Notes: generated by a model from the sequence alone, not told the origin. A stretch of 64,000 bases of DNA from Pseudoduganella violacea (GCF_014191875.1 NZ_JACHXD010000012.1:1-64000), one strand, 5' to 3'. Counted from the first letter of the stretch, positions 7,069 to 16,170 are shown. Numbers and translations are program-made.

Positions 7069-8133
7069 TTATGGCAGGGATGGGGTGTTCTCGCCGAAGT
7101 ATTCGTGCGAATCGGCGTTGTCGATGGCCTGGGAAGGATTGCTGATGGCCAGGCTGGCCGCTGCCGACTGGCCATAGGCCCAGTCATCGGTGCCTGCCAC
7201 CACGGTGAAGTGGCTCATCTCATGCACCAGGGTGCCGCCTTTGGAGTCGGTGCCCGTGGTTGGGGCCGGCCAGAAGGCGTTGCAGACATAGATCTTGTAC
7301 GGCTGGTTCGGATATACATAAGCGTAATAGCTTTCCTTGCAGCCGCAATCGACCACCACCGCCTTGTTGGCGAAAGCATCCTTGATGGCGTTGAAGTGGG
7401 ATTTCACCGTGTTGAAGCGGCTGGCATTGTAGGCGCCGAACCATTTGGTATAGCGCTGACCTGGCGTGCCCGTCAGATAGCTTACGCTGCCGTTCGCCAT
7501 GTTTTTCGCAGCCGTGTAAGCGGCTTTGATCTGGGTCTGCTGCGAGCTGCTGCATTGGGTGAAGGTCAGGCTGCCGGCCAGCGCGGCTTCCTGTTCGGCC
7601 GCTTTCTGCGCCGGGCTGGCGTCGCCTTCGATCCAGATCGAGACAGCTTCCGATTGCAGCAGGCCGGCGGTTTTCTCATCGGCGGCCTGCTCGCCTTTGT
7701 CGGTGCGCACCGGCGCTGCGGTCTTGCTCAGGAAGCGGATCGAATAGTCGCCCGTCACGCTCATATCGTAGAGGTGGGACAGTTCCACCGTGGCGGTGTA
7801 AGCCTTGCCCGGCTCGATCACCAGATAATCGGCGGCGGTCGGCGCGGGGCGCTTCACCAGCTTGCCTTCATACGGCACATTCACGCCGTCGCGCGTGATC
7901 TCGAACAGCGATTGTTCGATGGCGCCGAAAGGCGTGTGCCAGCGCAGGATTTTCTCGGCTGTGTCGCCGCTGTTAAACATGGTCACGCGCACCACCACAT
8001 CATCCCCCGTGCCGAGGGCTTTCTTTTCCAGGCTGACGCTGGCGACCAGGCCGCTGGCGGCCGCGCTGGCGCTGAAGCAAAGAGCAATTGCCAAGACCGA
8101 ACCGCCAAGCTTGAGGCGCTGATTCAAGTTCAT
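7069..8133 (-). CDS. Secreted M35 (aspzincin) metalloendopeptidase
   Basis: The 354-residue protein is a zinc protease of the deuterolysin/peptidyl-Lys endopeptidase type. A signal peptide (about 1-26) is followed by a propeptide-like beta-rich region (about 28-150) and the catalytic domain. Zinc ligands are visible: His304 and His308 in HEMSH with Glu305 as the base, and Asp317 in GTDDWAYG, the aspzincin signature. Cysteines in the catalytic part suggest disulfides and an extracytoplasmic site. Family members often cut at lysine or on extracellular proteins. The gene is convergent with the propeptide-like gene at 6519. Confidence 0.93.
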   Translation of the reverse strand: MNLNQRLKLGGSVLAIALCFSASAAASGLVASVSLEKKALGTGDDVVVRVTMFNSGDTAEKILRWHTPFGAIEQSLFEITRDGVNVPYEGKLVKRPAPTAADYLVIEPGKAYTATVELSHLYDMSVTGDYSIRFLSKTAAPVRTDKGEQAADEKTAGLLQSEAVSIWIEGDASPAQKAAEQEAALAGSLTFTQCSSSQQTQIKAAYTAAKNMANGSVSYLTGTPGQRYTKWFGAYNASRFNTVKSHFNAIKDAFANKAVVVDCGCKESYYAYVYPNQPYKIYVCNAFWPAPTTGTDSKGGTLVHEMSHFTVVAGTDDWAYGQSAAASLAISNPSQAIDNADSHEYFGENTPSLP

Positions 8134-8348
8134 GCTTTGTCTCCGTGAGGTTGGTTGTTTTAACGATGAGACTGGCTTGCGGGCCAGCTCATCGATACAT
8201 CCTCACACAGCAGCGGAATGGCCGTAAACGCCGATTTGCTAGAAATGCTGAAATTTCGTCAAACTCGGCATTTGCGCAACATTCTACGATTTCTTTAGCG
8301 AAATTTAGCCGAAGAAAGCGTATAGATTTAAACAGATGGCAGATTTTG

Positions 8349-8879
8349 TTAAGAATGGGACAGCCCCGGCAAAGCCACGGCGCTGCCGGTTTTAATGCGG
8401 TCCAGCGCCACCAGGGTGCGGAAGCGCTTCACGTTCGGATTGCCGAAAAACATGCGCCGCGTGAGGGCGTCGTATTCGGCCATGGTGGCGACCAGGATCA
8501 CCAGCACGAAGTCGGCGTCGCCCGTCACGTAATAGCATTGCTGGATTTCAGGCGCGGCCACGAAGGCCGCCTTGATCGCGTCCAGCAAGTCCAGCCGCTC
8601 GCTCTCGATATACACCTCGGTGAGGATGGTGAGCGACTTGCCGACCAGGTTCGGATCGACCAGGGCCGCGTTGGCGGCGATCACGCCGGATTCTTCCATG
8701 GCCTTGATGCGGCGCTGCACGGCCGGCGCGGACAGGTGCACCCGCTCGCCGATGGTGCGCAGCGGCGTACGGTTGTCCTGTTGCAGGATGTCCAGGATCG
8801 CGTAATCGAAATTATCCAATTGCGGCACGATTGATTTACAAAGTTGCGTAGGGAGGTATATTTTAGAGAATTTTTCCAT
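8349..8879 (-). CDS. Lrp/AsnC-family transcriptional regulator
   Basis: The 176-residue protein has the Lrp helix-turn-helix (LDNFDYAILDILQQDNRTPL, then IGERVHLSAPAVQRRIKAME) and the ligand-binding RAM domain (ILTEVYIE, then CYYVTGDADFVLVIL). It lies opposite the remains of a diaminopropionate ammonia-lyase gene, and Lrp-type regulators commonly control such amino-acid lyases. The start is uncertain: I give the ATG at 8877-8879, but a GTG or TTG about 20 codons downstream, next to the conserved LDNFDYAILD, is possible and no good ribosome site decides it. Confidence 0.88.
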   Translation of the reverse strand: MEKFSKIYLPTQLCKSIVPQLDNFDYAILDILQQDNRTPLRTIGERVHLSAPAVQRRIKAMEESGVIAANAALVDPNLVGKSLTILTEVYIESERLDLLDAIKAAFVAAPEIQQCYYVTGDADFVLVILVATMAEYDALTRRMFFGNPNVKRFRTLVALDRIKTGSAVALPGLSHS

Positions 8880-8924
8880 GGTCAGCGCAATAAGATTTCT
8901 CTCATCGGAATGATCGGAGGAATC

Positions 8925-9578
8925 ATGTTTGTACTGAACCGTATGGAAGCGCTGGCGGCCGGGGACGCGGACCTGTTCAGCGACAAGGAGCTGGCGCTGG
9001 TGCGCAGCCGGCTGGCCTGCCTGCCGGATTTTGCGCCGACGCCGCTGCATGCCTTGCCGGGGCTGGCGCGCGTGGCTGGCGTTGGCGCCATCCATAGATG
9101 AGCGCCGGCGGTCGGTGGCCTGGCCGGTGCGCTGGCGGCCAGGCTGGCGCTGCGCTTCGGCCGTGGGCGGCCACGCCTGATTGTGGTCGAACCACAACGC
9201 GCCGCCTGTCTTTATGCAAGTTGCCTGGCGCGTGAGCCGGTCAGTGTGGACCCGAGCCAGCCAACCGTGATGTCCATGCTGGAGTGTTATCAGCCATCCT
9301 TGCTGGCCTGGCGCATTCTTGCCGCCACGGCCCATGCTTTCATGACGGTGGACGAGGAAATGGCTCAGGCGGCGGTACTGCGTCTGGAGCGCCCGGCGGG
9401 CGGCGATCCGCGCATTCTCAGCAGTGAAAGCGGGGCGGCGGGTGTGGCGGGCTTGCTGCATGCCGCCGCTGAACCTGCCATGCGCTCAGCTTTTGGCCTC
9501 AATCAGCATGCGCGCGTGTTGTTGATTGTCAGTGAAGGCGCCGGCGAACCGATCGAACAATTCCGCGAGCCGATGTGA
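8925..9578 (+). pseudogene. dpaL: Diaminopropionate ammonia-lyase remnant with internal deletion
   Basis: The 5' part (from ATG 8925, with GGAGG at 8916-8920) encodes the N-terminus of a YgeX/DpaL-like PLP enzyme, including FAPTPLHALPGLARVAGVG. In the same frame it meets a TGA at 9099-9101 and continues with the C-terminal part: VGGLAGALAARL, IVVEPQRAACLYAS, GGDPRILSSESGAAGVAGLL and RVLLIVSEG. The middle, including the PLP-lysine region, is absent. Family members are about 400 residues, so roughly 180 to 200 codons are missing. A deletion between the two GVG-coding spots would explain it. The enzyme normally splits 2,3-diaminopropionate to pyruvate and ammonia; this copy cannot work. Confidence 0.85.
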
Positions 9579-9673
9579 GGCGAGGAAGCGCCATTTTCCA
9601 GATGTAACATGTTTTTCGAGGATAACTACTAAAAAAGACACATTGCAAAAAAGGCCAGTATCTGCGATGATTT

Positions 9674-9692
9674 GTAAACGCGAATCATTATC
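9674..9692 (+). promoter_or_regulatory. Fur box upstream of the ECF sigma factor
   Basis: The right half, AATCATTATC (9683-9692), is identical to the second half of the classic 19-base Fur consensus; the left half matches at four of nine positions. It lies 25 bases before the sigma-factor start, so Fe(II)-Fur would repress it in iron-rich cells. This is the usual control of PvdS/OrbS-type sigma genes. Confidence 0.7.
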
Positions 9693-9716
9693 ATTTAAAT
9701 TTTTCCGCAGATACCC

Positions 9717-10223
9717 ATGTCCATCTCCTCTGCTGTAGATATCCGTCAGCTTTTCATTGCCTCCCGCGCCCAATTGCGCGATGCCGCCGCCCGCATTCTG
9801 GGCTGCCGGCAGCGCGCCGAGGACGTGGTGCAGGATGCCTACCTGAAGCTGGCCGACGGCATTGAGGAGCTGCACATCCTGAACCCCGGCGCCTATCTGT
9901 TCCAGCTGGTGCGCAATCTGGCGATTGACCGCCACCGCCGCTCCGCTTTCGAGCAGCAAGTGTTTTCGCCCGGCGAGGAAGCGCTGCAGGCGGGGTCGAA
10001 CGTGACACCCGAGGTCCAGGCCATCCATACCCAGCACCTGGTGCTGGTGGCGCGCGCCCTGGACAAGCTGCCGGAGCGCACCCGCGCCGCATTCGAGCTG
10101 CACCGCCTGGCCGGTAAAACCCAGCGCGAAGTGGCGGCCGACCTGGGCATCTCCACCACGCTGGTCAACTTCATGATCCGCGATGCGATGGAATGCTGCC
10201 GCGATGCTTTGCGGGCCGCCTGA
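9717..10223 (+). CDS. ECF sigma factor, iron-starvation type (PvdS/OrbS/FecI-like)
   Basis: The 168-residue protein has sigma region 2 (RAEDVVQDAYLKLADG and YLFQLVRNLAIDRHRR) and region 4 (LDKLPERTRAAFELHRLAGK, then QREVAADLGISTTLVNFMI). Length and motifs fit FecI/PvdS-type ECF factors, which direct RNA polymerase to siderophore genes when iron is low. A Fur box lies just upstream. Four promoters in this locus carry TAAAT/C-N16-CGTC, the known style of PvdS/OrbS targets, and this protein is the obvious factor for them. There is no strong ribosome site before the ATG. It heads the siderophore cluster. Confidence 0.92.
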   Translation: MSISSAVDIRQLFIASRAQLRDAAARILGCRQRAEDVVQDAYLKLADGIEELHILNPGAYLFQLVRNLAIDRHRRSAFEQQVFSPGEEALQAGSNVTPEVQAIHTQHLVLVARALDKLPERTRAAFELHRLAGKTQREVAADLGISTTLVNFMIRDAMECCRDALRAA

Positions 10224-10245
10224 AAATCCAGGCTGCGCCAGTTGA

Positions 10246-10280
10246 TATAATGGGGCGGACGGCGTCAATGGAGACGCCGT
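10246..10280 (+). promoter_or_regulatory. TATAAT box and hairpin between sigma gene and short fecR
   Basis: TATAAT at 10246-10251 is followed by a perfect 8-base stem, ACGGCGTC/GACGCCGT (10259-10266 with 10273-10280), then a T-rich stretch. It could be a promoter with a structured leader, or a weak terminator after the sigma gene. The sequence alone does not decide. Confidence 0.4.
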
Positions 10281-10301
10281 GCTTCTTTTATCAGCAAGGC
10301 C

Positions 10302-10508
10302 ATGACTATAAATATAAACGGCGACCAGCATTGGCAAACCGCCCTCGATTGGATACAGCGCGAACACGAACACACGCTCGATGAAGCCGCGCAAGCCGAA
10401 CTGGCGGCGTGGCTGAAAGCCTCTCCGGATCATCTGAAAGCGTATGAGGAAGCGCGCCGCGTATGGCTGGCCGCGGGCCTGGTGCCGCCGGCTGGCGACA
10501 GCGTTTAA
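10302..10508 (+). CDS. Truncated FecR-like protein (DUF4880 N-terminal domain only)
   Basis: The 68-residue protein is just the N-terminal cytoplasmic domain of FecR-type sigma regulators: ALDWIQREHEHTLDEAAQAE, AAWLKASPDHLKAYEEA, RRVWLAAGLVPP. Full FecR proteins have about 320 residues with a membrane segment and periplasmic sensor; none follows here before the stop. The N-terminal part of FecR is what contacts the sigma factor, so the piece could still hold or activate the sigma factor at 9717 without surface signalling. It starts at ATG 10302 with AAGG just upstream. Confidence 0.8.
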   Translation: MTININGDQHWQTALDWIQREHEHTLDEAAQAELAAWLKASPDHLKAYEEARRVWLAAGLVPPAGDSV

Positions 10509-10537
10509 ACCTCCGGATTTTTCCTTACCCACTGCAT

Positions 10538-10562
10538 TAAATTTCGCTTTGCCTCATGCGTC
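10538..10562 (+). promoter_or_regulatory. Iron-starvation sigma promoter (TAAAT-N16-CGTC) before mbtH
   Basis: TAAAT at 10538-10542, exactly 16 bases, then CGTC at 10559-10562. This is the PvdS/OrbS-type promoter pattern, 76 bases before the mbtH start, and it should drive mbtH and the four assembly-line genes. The first ten bases (ATTAAATTTC) are shared with the box before the TonB receptor. Confidence 0.8.
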
Positions 10563-10638
10563 ATAGGGGAGAGCAGTGCCGCAGGCCTTCCATATCGGAA
10601 TGCGCGGCGCTGCCTTCACCAATGATGAGGTATAGCGC

Positions 10639-10869
10639 ATGTCCACCAGTTGCTTCGACCGTGAAGACGAAATCTTCGTCGTCCTCGTAAATCACGAAGA
10701 ACAGTATTCGATCTGGCCGCAATGGAAAGCGGTTCCCGGCGGCTGGCGCGCGGTCGAGGGTGTCAGCGGCAACAAGAAGGCCGTGTTGGAATACGTCGAA
10801 CGGACCTGGACCGATATGCGTCCCAAGTCCCTGCGCGACTGGATGGCTGAACAAGCCAGCGCCCACTGA
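10639..10869 (+). CDS. mbtH: MbtH-like NRPS accessory protein (siderophore cluster)
   Basis: The 76-residue protein has the MbtH signature: NHEEQYSIWP, the PGGW turn, and YVERTWTDMRPKSLRDWM. MbtH proteins bind adenylation domains and are needed for folding or activity of many of them. It is the first gene after the iron-starvation promoter and lies 15 bases before the first NRPS gene, as in pyoverdine and ornibactin loci. GAGG at 10627-10630 precedes the ATG. Confidence 0.95.
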   Translation: MSTSCFDREDEIFVVLVNHEEQYSIWPQWKAVPGGWRAVEGVSGNKKAVLEYVERTWTDMRPKSLRDWMAEQASAH

Positions 10870-10884
10870 TACGCGGGACGTCCG

Positions 10885-13800
10885 ATGCCGAATCAGTCGC
10901 CCGCGCGCCACTATCCCGAGAATTTTGTCGCCCATCTGCGCGCGCTTGCCGTGCAGCGCCCCGACGACACCGCCCTGATCGTGGTGGCCGAACGGGATGG
11001 CGCAGCCCTCGATACCCCGATTTCCTATGCGCTGCTGGAGCGGCGCGTGCGCGCGCTGGCGGCGCAGCTGCAGCAGCGCTTCAGTGCCGGCGAACGCGTC
11101 CTGCTATTGCTGGATAACGACGATCATTATGTGGTCAGCTTCTTTGCCTGCATGTATGCGGGACTGATCGCCGTGCCGGTGTTTCCGCCCGAATCGGCGC
11201 GGCCACAGCACCTGGCGCGCCTGGCTGGCATCGCGGAAGACGCGCAGGCGGCTTGCATCCTGACCTCAGGCGCGATCCTGGACATGGTGGGCGATGCGAT
11301 GAGCGCCTTCGGCGGCGCGGCCGTGATCGCGGCCGACAGCATTGCTATCGGCATGGCGGAGGAGTGGGCCGAACGCGAGCCTTTGAGCGGCGACGTCGCT
11401 TTTCTGCAGTACACCTCGGGCTCGACTTCCACGCCCAAGGGCGTGATGGTCACGCACGGCAATCTGATGGCGAATGAGCGCGCCATTGAGGCGACCATGG
11501 ATGTGCGGGACAGCGATATTTTTGTGTCCTGGCTGCCGCTGTACCACGATATGGGTTTGATCGGCGGCTTGCTGCAGCCTTTCCATCGCGGCATTCCCGT
11601 AGGTTTGATGACGCCGAGGTTCTTCCTGGAGCGGCCGGTGCGCTGGCTGCAGGCTGTCGCGCGCCTGCGCGCCACGATCAGCGGCGGGCCGGACTTCGCG
11701 TTCCGGCTTTGTCTGGAACGGGTCAGGGAAGAGCAGATCGCGCAGCTCGATTTGTCGAGCTGGCGGCTGGCGTTCTCCGGCGCGGAACCGGTGCGTTACG
11801 ACACTTTGCGCGACTTCATCGCGCATGCGGCGCCAGCCGGTTTCTCCGGCTCTTCGGTCTACCCCTGCTATGGCCTGGCTGAAGCGACGCTGCTGCTGAC
11901 TGGTGGCCGCCGCGCGGGCGGCATATGCGCCCAAGGCTTTTCCGCCGACAGTCTGGCGCAGGGCCGGGCGCAGGCCGATGCCCGCGGCAATATGCTGGTC
12001 GCTTGCGGCGCGATCGCGCCCGACCATGTGCTGGAGATTATCGATCCCGCCTCGGGGCGCGCGCTGGAGGCGGGATGCGCGGGCGAGATTCAAGCCAGCG
12101 GTCCAAGCATCGCCGGCGGCTATTGGCGGCGCGAGGAAGCCAGCGCCGAAACCTTTGTCGAACGGGATGGGCGGCGTTGGCTGCGTACGGGCGACCTGGG
12201 CTTTCTGCATGATGGGCAGCTGTATATCACCGGCCGCATCAAGGATTTGATTATTGTGCGCGGCCAGAATATCTATCCCCAGGATATCGAGCGCGGCATC
12301 GAGGCCGAGGTGGAAGCGGCGCGCAAGGGCCGCGTGGCCGCCTTTGCGGTCGCGACGCCCGATGGCGGCGAAGGCGTGGGCGTGGCCGTCGAGGTTTCGC
12401 GCGGCCTGCAAAAACTGGTGCCGGTCACAGTGCTGGTGGATGCCTTGAGCCAGGCGGTTGTTGCGGCATGCCGGGAGCCGGCTTCGGTCGTGGTGCTGCT
12501 GAATCCCGGTGCGTTGCCCAAGACTTCGAGCGGAAAACTGCAGCGCGGCGCCTGCCGCAAGGGATGGCAGGACGGCACGCTGGATGCGTATGGGGTCTAT
12601 CAGTTTGGCGCGTTCGCCTCGGGCGGGCCGGCCGAGGCGGAAGCGCAGACGCCGCTGAGCGAAGCCGAAGCTGCACTGGCCGTCCTGTGGCGCGAAGTGC
12701 TTAAGCGCGACGCGGCGGCGGTGTTCGCGCGTGACGCGCACTTTCTGGCCAGCGGCGGCAATTCGCTGGCGGCGGTGCAATTGGCGGCGCGCATCGAAGA
12801 ACGCTGGAATATAGCGTTTCCCGTGCGGCTGATATTCGAACGGCCGCAGCTTGCGGCAATGGCGGCTGCGATTGCCGGCCGGCCGCAGGGTGGTTCCGTC
12901 AACGCGGCGCTGTGGTCGATTGTGCCGCTGCCTGCGGAGCGCCGCCGCCAGGCGCTGCCCCTGTCGCATGCGCAGCAAAGGCAATGGTTCCTGTGGCAGA
13001 TGGCGCCGGAGAGTTGCGCCTATCACGTCAGTGGCGCGCTGCGCTACGCCGGTGCGCTGGATAGCGTTGCCTTGCATGCGGCATTCGATGCCCTGATTGT
13101 GCGCCATGAGCCGCTGCGCACCCTGTTCCAGGCCGGCGTGGATGGCAGGGGCGAGCAGCTGATTCAGTCTGGAATGCCGCTGGACTGGTCGGAATTCGAC
13201 CTGCGCGGCCTGCCCGAAAATGAGCGCCAGCCGCAGGCGCTGCGGTTGGCCGAAGAATTGAACGCGCGTCCATTCGACCTTTGCCACGGCCCGCTGCTGC
13301 GCGCGGCGCTGCTGCGCCTTGGCGACGAGACGCATATTCTGGCGGTGGTCATGCATCATATTGTGTCGGATGGGGTGTCGATGCAGGTGCTGCTGGCCGA
13401 ACTGGCCGCGCATTATCGCGCCCGTCTGGCTGGCGGCACGGCGGAATTGGCCGCGCTGCCGGTGCAGTATGCGGATTACGCGGCATGGCAGCATGAATGG
13501 CTGAAAGAGGGGGCCGGAGCGCGCCAATTGGCATATTGGCGGGTGCAGTTGGGCGGCGAGCAGCCGGTGCTGGCACTGCCGGTTGACCGTGCGCGGCCAC
13601 CGGTGGCGAACTACCGGGCCGCCGCCCATCGCCTGGAGCTGGAACCGCAACTGCTCGATGCCCTGAATGCATGTGCCCATCATGCCGGCGGCACGCTGTT
13701 CATGGCGCTGCTGGCGGGCTTCCAGGTGCTGCTGCACCGCTACACCGGCCAGGGCGATATCCGCGTCGGCATCCCCATCGCCAACCGCCAGCGTATCGAG

Positions 13801-16170
13801 ACCGAAGGGCTGATCGGCTTCTTCGTCAATACCCAGGTGCTGCGCGGCGAAATCCACGGCCGCCGCAGCCTGGCCGAGGTGTTGCGCGACGCGCGCGAAA
13901 CGGCGCTGGCGGCGCAATCGCATCCCGACCTGCCGTTTGAGCAGTTGGTCGATGCCTTGCAGCCGGAACGCAGCTTGAGCCATACGCCGCTGTTCCAGGT
14001 CATGTTCAACCATTTGCGCGCCGACTTCGGCACGCTGGCGCAACTGCCCGGGGTGGATGCCGAATATTTCGCCCTGCGCGAACAGGCGGCCCAGTTCGAA
14101 CTGACATTGGAAACCACGGAGCTGGCCAACGGCCGATTGGGCGTGCGCTTCATCTATGCGGCGGAACTGTTCGAGGCGGCCACCATCGCCCGCATGGCGG
14201 ACGATTATCTGGTCATCCTGGACGCGCTGGCGCACCAAAGCGGGCGGGCGGTGGGCGATGTCGGTCTGGTCAGCCAGCAGGAACAGATCCATCTCGAAGA
14301 GTGGGGTGTCAATCCGGTGCGCCATGCCGACGCGGAGCCGGTGCATCGCAGCTTCGAGCGCCATGCGCTGTGCCATCCCGATGCGACAGCTTTGCTGTTC
14401 GGCGATCAGATCCTCAGCTATGCGGAGCTGAACGTCCGCGCCAACCGTCTTGCGCACCGCCTGATGGCGCTGGGCGTTGGGCTGGAGAGCCGGGTCGGCA
14501 TCGCCGTCGAACGTTCGCTGGATATGATGATCGGCTTGCTGGCGATTCTGAAAGCCGGTGCCGCCTACGTGCCGCTGGACACCGACTACCCGGCGGAGCG
14601 CCTGCGCTATATGGCCGAGGACAGCGGCATCAGCCTGCTGCTCACGCATGGCGCACTGAGCGCCAGCTTGCCCCTGACCGCGGTGCCGGTGCTGCTGCTC
14701 GACCAGGTCGACGTCAGCGCCGAGAGCCGTGCGAATCCTGCCGTGCCGGTGCATGGCGAGAACCTGGCCTACGTGATCTACACTTCCGGCTCGACCGGCA
14801 ATCCGAAAGGCGCGGCCAACCGCCACCGTTCCCTCTCCAGCTGCATGGCGTGGATGCAGGAGACTTACCACTTGACGCCCGCCGACACGGTGCTGCACAA
14901 AGCCGCCTTTGGCTTCGACGTGTCGGTATGGGAGCAGTTCTGGCCATTGACGACGGGCGCGCGTCTGGCGCTGGCCTTGCCGGGCGACCAGCGCGACCCG
15001 GCGCGCCTGGTGGCGCTGATCCAGCAGCACCAGGTGACCACGGTCAATTTCGTGCCGCCGATGCTGCAAGCTTTCCTGGCGCACGAGGGCATCGAAGCCA
15101 GCACGCGGCTCAAGCACATTATCTGCGGCGGCGAAGCCATGCCGGCCGAAACCCAGCGCGAAACCTTCGAACGTCTGCGCCGCGCCGGCTTGCACAATCT
15201 GTATGGACCGACCGAAACCGCGATCCACGTGACGCACTGGGCCTGTCGCAACGATGGCCAAAGCCTGGTGCCGATCGGCCGTCCGATCAGCGAAACCCAT
15301 ACCTATGTGCTGGACGCGGAGCTGAATATGGTGCCGGCCGGCGTGGCGGGCGAGTTGTATCTGGGCGGCGTGGGACTCGGGCGGGGTTACCTGCACCGTC
15401 CGGGTCTGAGCGCCGAGCGCTTCGTGGCCGATCCCTTCGATCCGCGCGGCGGCCGCTTGTACCGCACCGGGGATCTGGTGCGCTGGAATGGCGAAGGTCA
15501 GCTGGAATACCTGGGCCGCATCGATCACCAGTTGAAGATTCGCGGCCTGCGCATCGAGCTGGGGGAGGTCGAGGCACAGCTGCTGGCGCAGCCGGAAGTG
15601 CGCGAAGCTGTGGTGCTGGCGCGCGACGGCGCGGGCGGCAAGCGCCTGGTCGGCTATGTGTCGGCGCACGAAGGCAAGCTGGCCGATGGCGCGGAACTGA
15701 AGGCCCGTCTCGCGCTGCGTCTGCCGGACTATATGGTGCCGCAGCATATTGTGGTGCTGCCTTCGCTGCCGCTGAGCGCGAACGGCAAGGTGGACCGTAA
15801 GGCGCTGCCGGATGTGGCGCTGCCGAACCGCGCCGCCAGCGAGGCGCCCCAAGGCCAGCTGGAACAGGCACTGGGCCAGCTCTGGTGCGCCCTGCTGGAA
15901 CTGGAGAATGTGGACCGGCGCGACAGTTTCTTTGAACTGGGCGGCAATTCGCTGTTGCTGCTGCAGTTGCAGCGTCGTCTGGCGCAGCAGCTGGACCTGC
16001 ATCCCACGGTGGTCGATCTGTTCAAGTATCCGACGCTGGAAGCGCTGGCCGCTTTCCTGGGCAGTACCGCACCGTCGGCACGTTCCACGGCGGAAGTCGA
16101 TGAGCGCGCAAAGCGCCAGCGCGGCGCATTTTTACAACGTAAAGCAGTAGCGGAAAGAGCTCCGACATGA
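10885..16170 (+). CDS. NRPS: FAAL-PCP-C-A-PCP (loading and first module)
   Basis: The 1761-residue protein begins with a fatty acyl-AMP ligase (about 1-570; YTSGSTSTPKG near 176, SWLPLYHDMGLIGGLLQPF, ATISGGPDFAF). A carrier domain (GGNSL near 625), a condensation domain (from about 690; HHIVSDG near 823), an adenylation domain (from about 1170; YTSGSTGNPKG, GDLVRW near 1529) and a second carrier domain (ELGGNSL near 1685) follow. The chain therefore starts with a fatty acid, as in PvdL. The adenylation pocket code read by eye is D-V-W-N-I-G-L-I-H, the same as the fifth extension module. It has features of both threonine and formyl-hydroxyornithine codes; I favour an acylated hydroxyornithine because of the neighbouring pvdA and pvdF genes. 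The stop overlaps the next start (ATGA). Confidence 0.93.
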   Translation: MPNQSPARHYPENFVAHLRALAVQRPDDTALIVVAERDGAALDTPISYALLERRVRALAAQLQQRFSAGERVLLLLDNDDHYVVSFFACMYAGLIAVPVFPPESARPQHLARLAGIAEDAQAACILTSGAILDMVGDAMSAFGGAAVIAADSIAIGMAEEWAEREPLSGDVAFLQYTSGSTSTPKGVMVTHGNLMANERAIEATMDVRDSDIFVSWLPLYHDMGLIGGLLQPFHRGIPVGLMTPRFFLERPVRWLQAVARLRATISGGPDFAFRLCLERVREEQIAQLDLSSWRLAFSGAEPVRYDTLRDFIAHAAPAGFSGSSVYPCYGLAEATLLLTGGRRAGGICAQGFSADSLAQGRAQADARGNMLVACGAIAPDHVLEIIDPASGRALEAGCAGEIQASGPSIAGGYWRREEASAETFVERDGRRWLRTGDLGFLHDGQLYITGRIKDLIIVRGQNIYPQDIERGIEAEVEAARKGRVAAFAVATPDGGEGVGVAVEVSRGLQKLVPVTVLVDALSQAVVAACREPASVVVLLNPGALPKTSSGKLQRGACRKGWQDGTLDAYGVYQFGAFASGGPAEAEAQTPLSEAEAALAVLWREVLKRDAAAVFARDAHFLASGGNSLAAVQLAARIEERWNIAFPVRLIFERPQLAAMAAAIAGRPQGGSVNAALWSIVPLPAERRRQALPLSHAQQRQWFLWQMAPESCAYHVSGALRYAGALDSVALHAAFDALIVRHEPLRTLFQAGVDGRGEQLIQSGMPLDWSEFDLRGLPENERQPQALRLAEELNARPFDLCHGPLLRAALLRLGDETHILAVVMHHIVSDGVSMQVLLAELAAHYRARLAGGTAELAALPVQYADYAAWQHEWLKEGAGARQLAYWRVQLGGEQPVLALPVDRARPPVANYRAAAHRLELEPQLLDALNACAHHAGGTLFMALLAGFQVLLHRYTGQGDIRVGIPIANRQRIETEGLIGFFVNTQVLRGEIHGRRSLAEVLRDARETALAAQSHPDLPFEQLVDALQPERSLSHTPLFQVMFNHLRADFGTLAQLPGVDAEYFALREQAAQFELTLETTELANGRLGVRFIYAAELFEAATIARMADDYLVILDALAHQSGRAVGDVGLVSQQEQIHLEEWGVNPVRHADAEPVHRSFERHALCHPDATALLFGDQILSYAELNVRANRLAHRLMALGVGLESRVGIAVERSLDMMIGLLAILKAGAAYVPLDTDYPAERLRYMAEDSGISLLLTHGALSASLPLTAVPVLLLDQVDVSAESRANPAVPVHGENLAYVIYTSGSTGNPKGAANRHRSLSSCMAWMQETYHLTPADTVLHKAAFGFDVSVWEQFWPLTTGARLALALPGDQRDPARLVALIQQHQVTTVNFVPPMLQAFLAHEGIEASTRLKHIICGGEAMPAETQRETFERLRRAGLHNLYGPTETAIHVTHWACRNDGQSLVPIGRPISETHTYVLDAELNMVPAGVAGELYLGGVGLGRGYLHRPGLSAERFVADPFDPRGGRLYRTGDLVRWNGEGQLEYLGRIDHQLKIRGLRIELGEVEAQLLAQPEVREAVVLARDGAGGKRLVGYVSAHEGKLADGAELKARLALRLPDYMVPQHIVVLPSLPLSANGKVDRKALPDVALPNRAASEAPQGQLEQALGQLWCALLELENVDRRDSFFELGGNSLLLLQLQRRLAQQLDLHPTVVDLFKYPTLEALAAFLGSTAPSARSTAEVDERAKRQRGAFLQRKAVAERAPT

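Noticed and set aside
11266..16002. A 1578-codon open frame on the minus strand
   Set aside because: It is antisense to the FAAL-NRPS gene, whose domains are unmistakable. High-GC codon use leaves the opposite strand open; the translation has no domain-like sequence.
10885..16170. Threonine as the substrate of module 1
   Set aside because: The code is close to the threonine code, but a non-ligand residue would leave the siderophore with a single hydroxamate despite pvdA, pvdF and an acetyltransferase. Kept only as an alternative.
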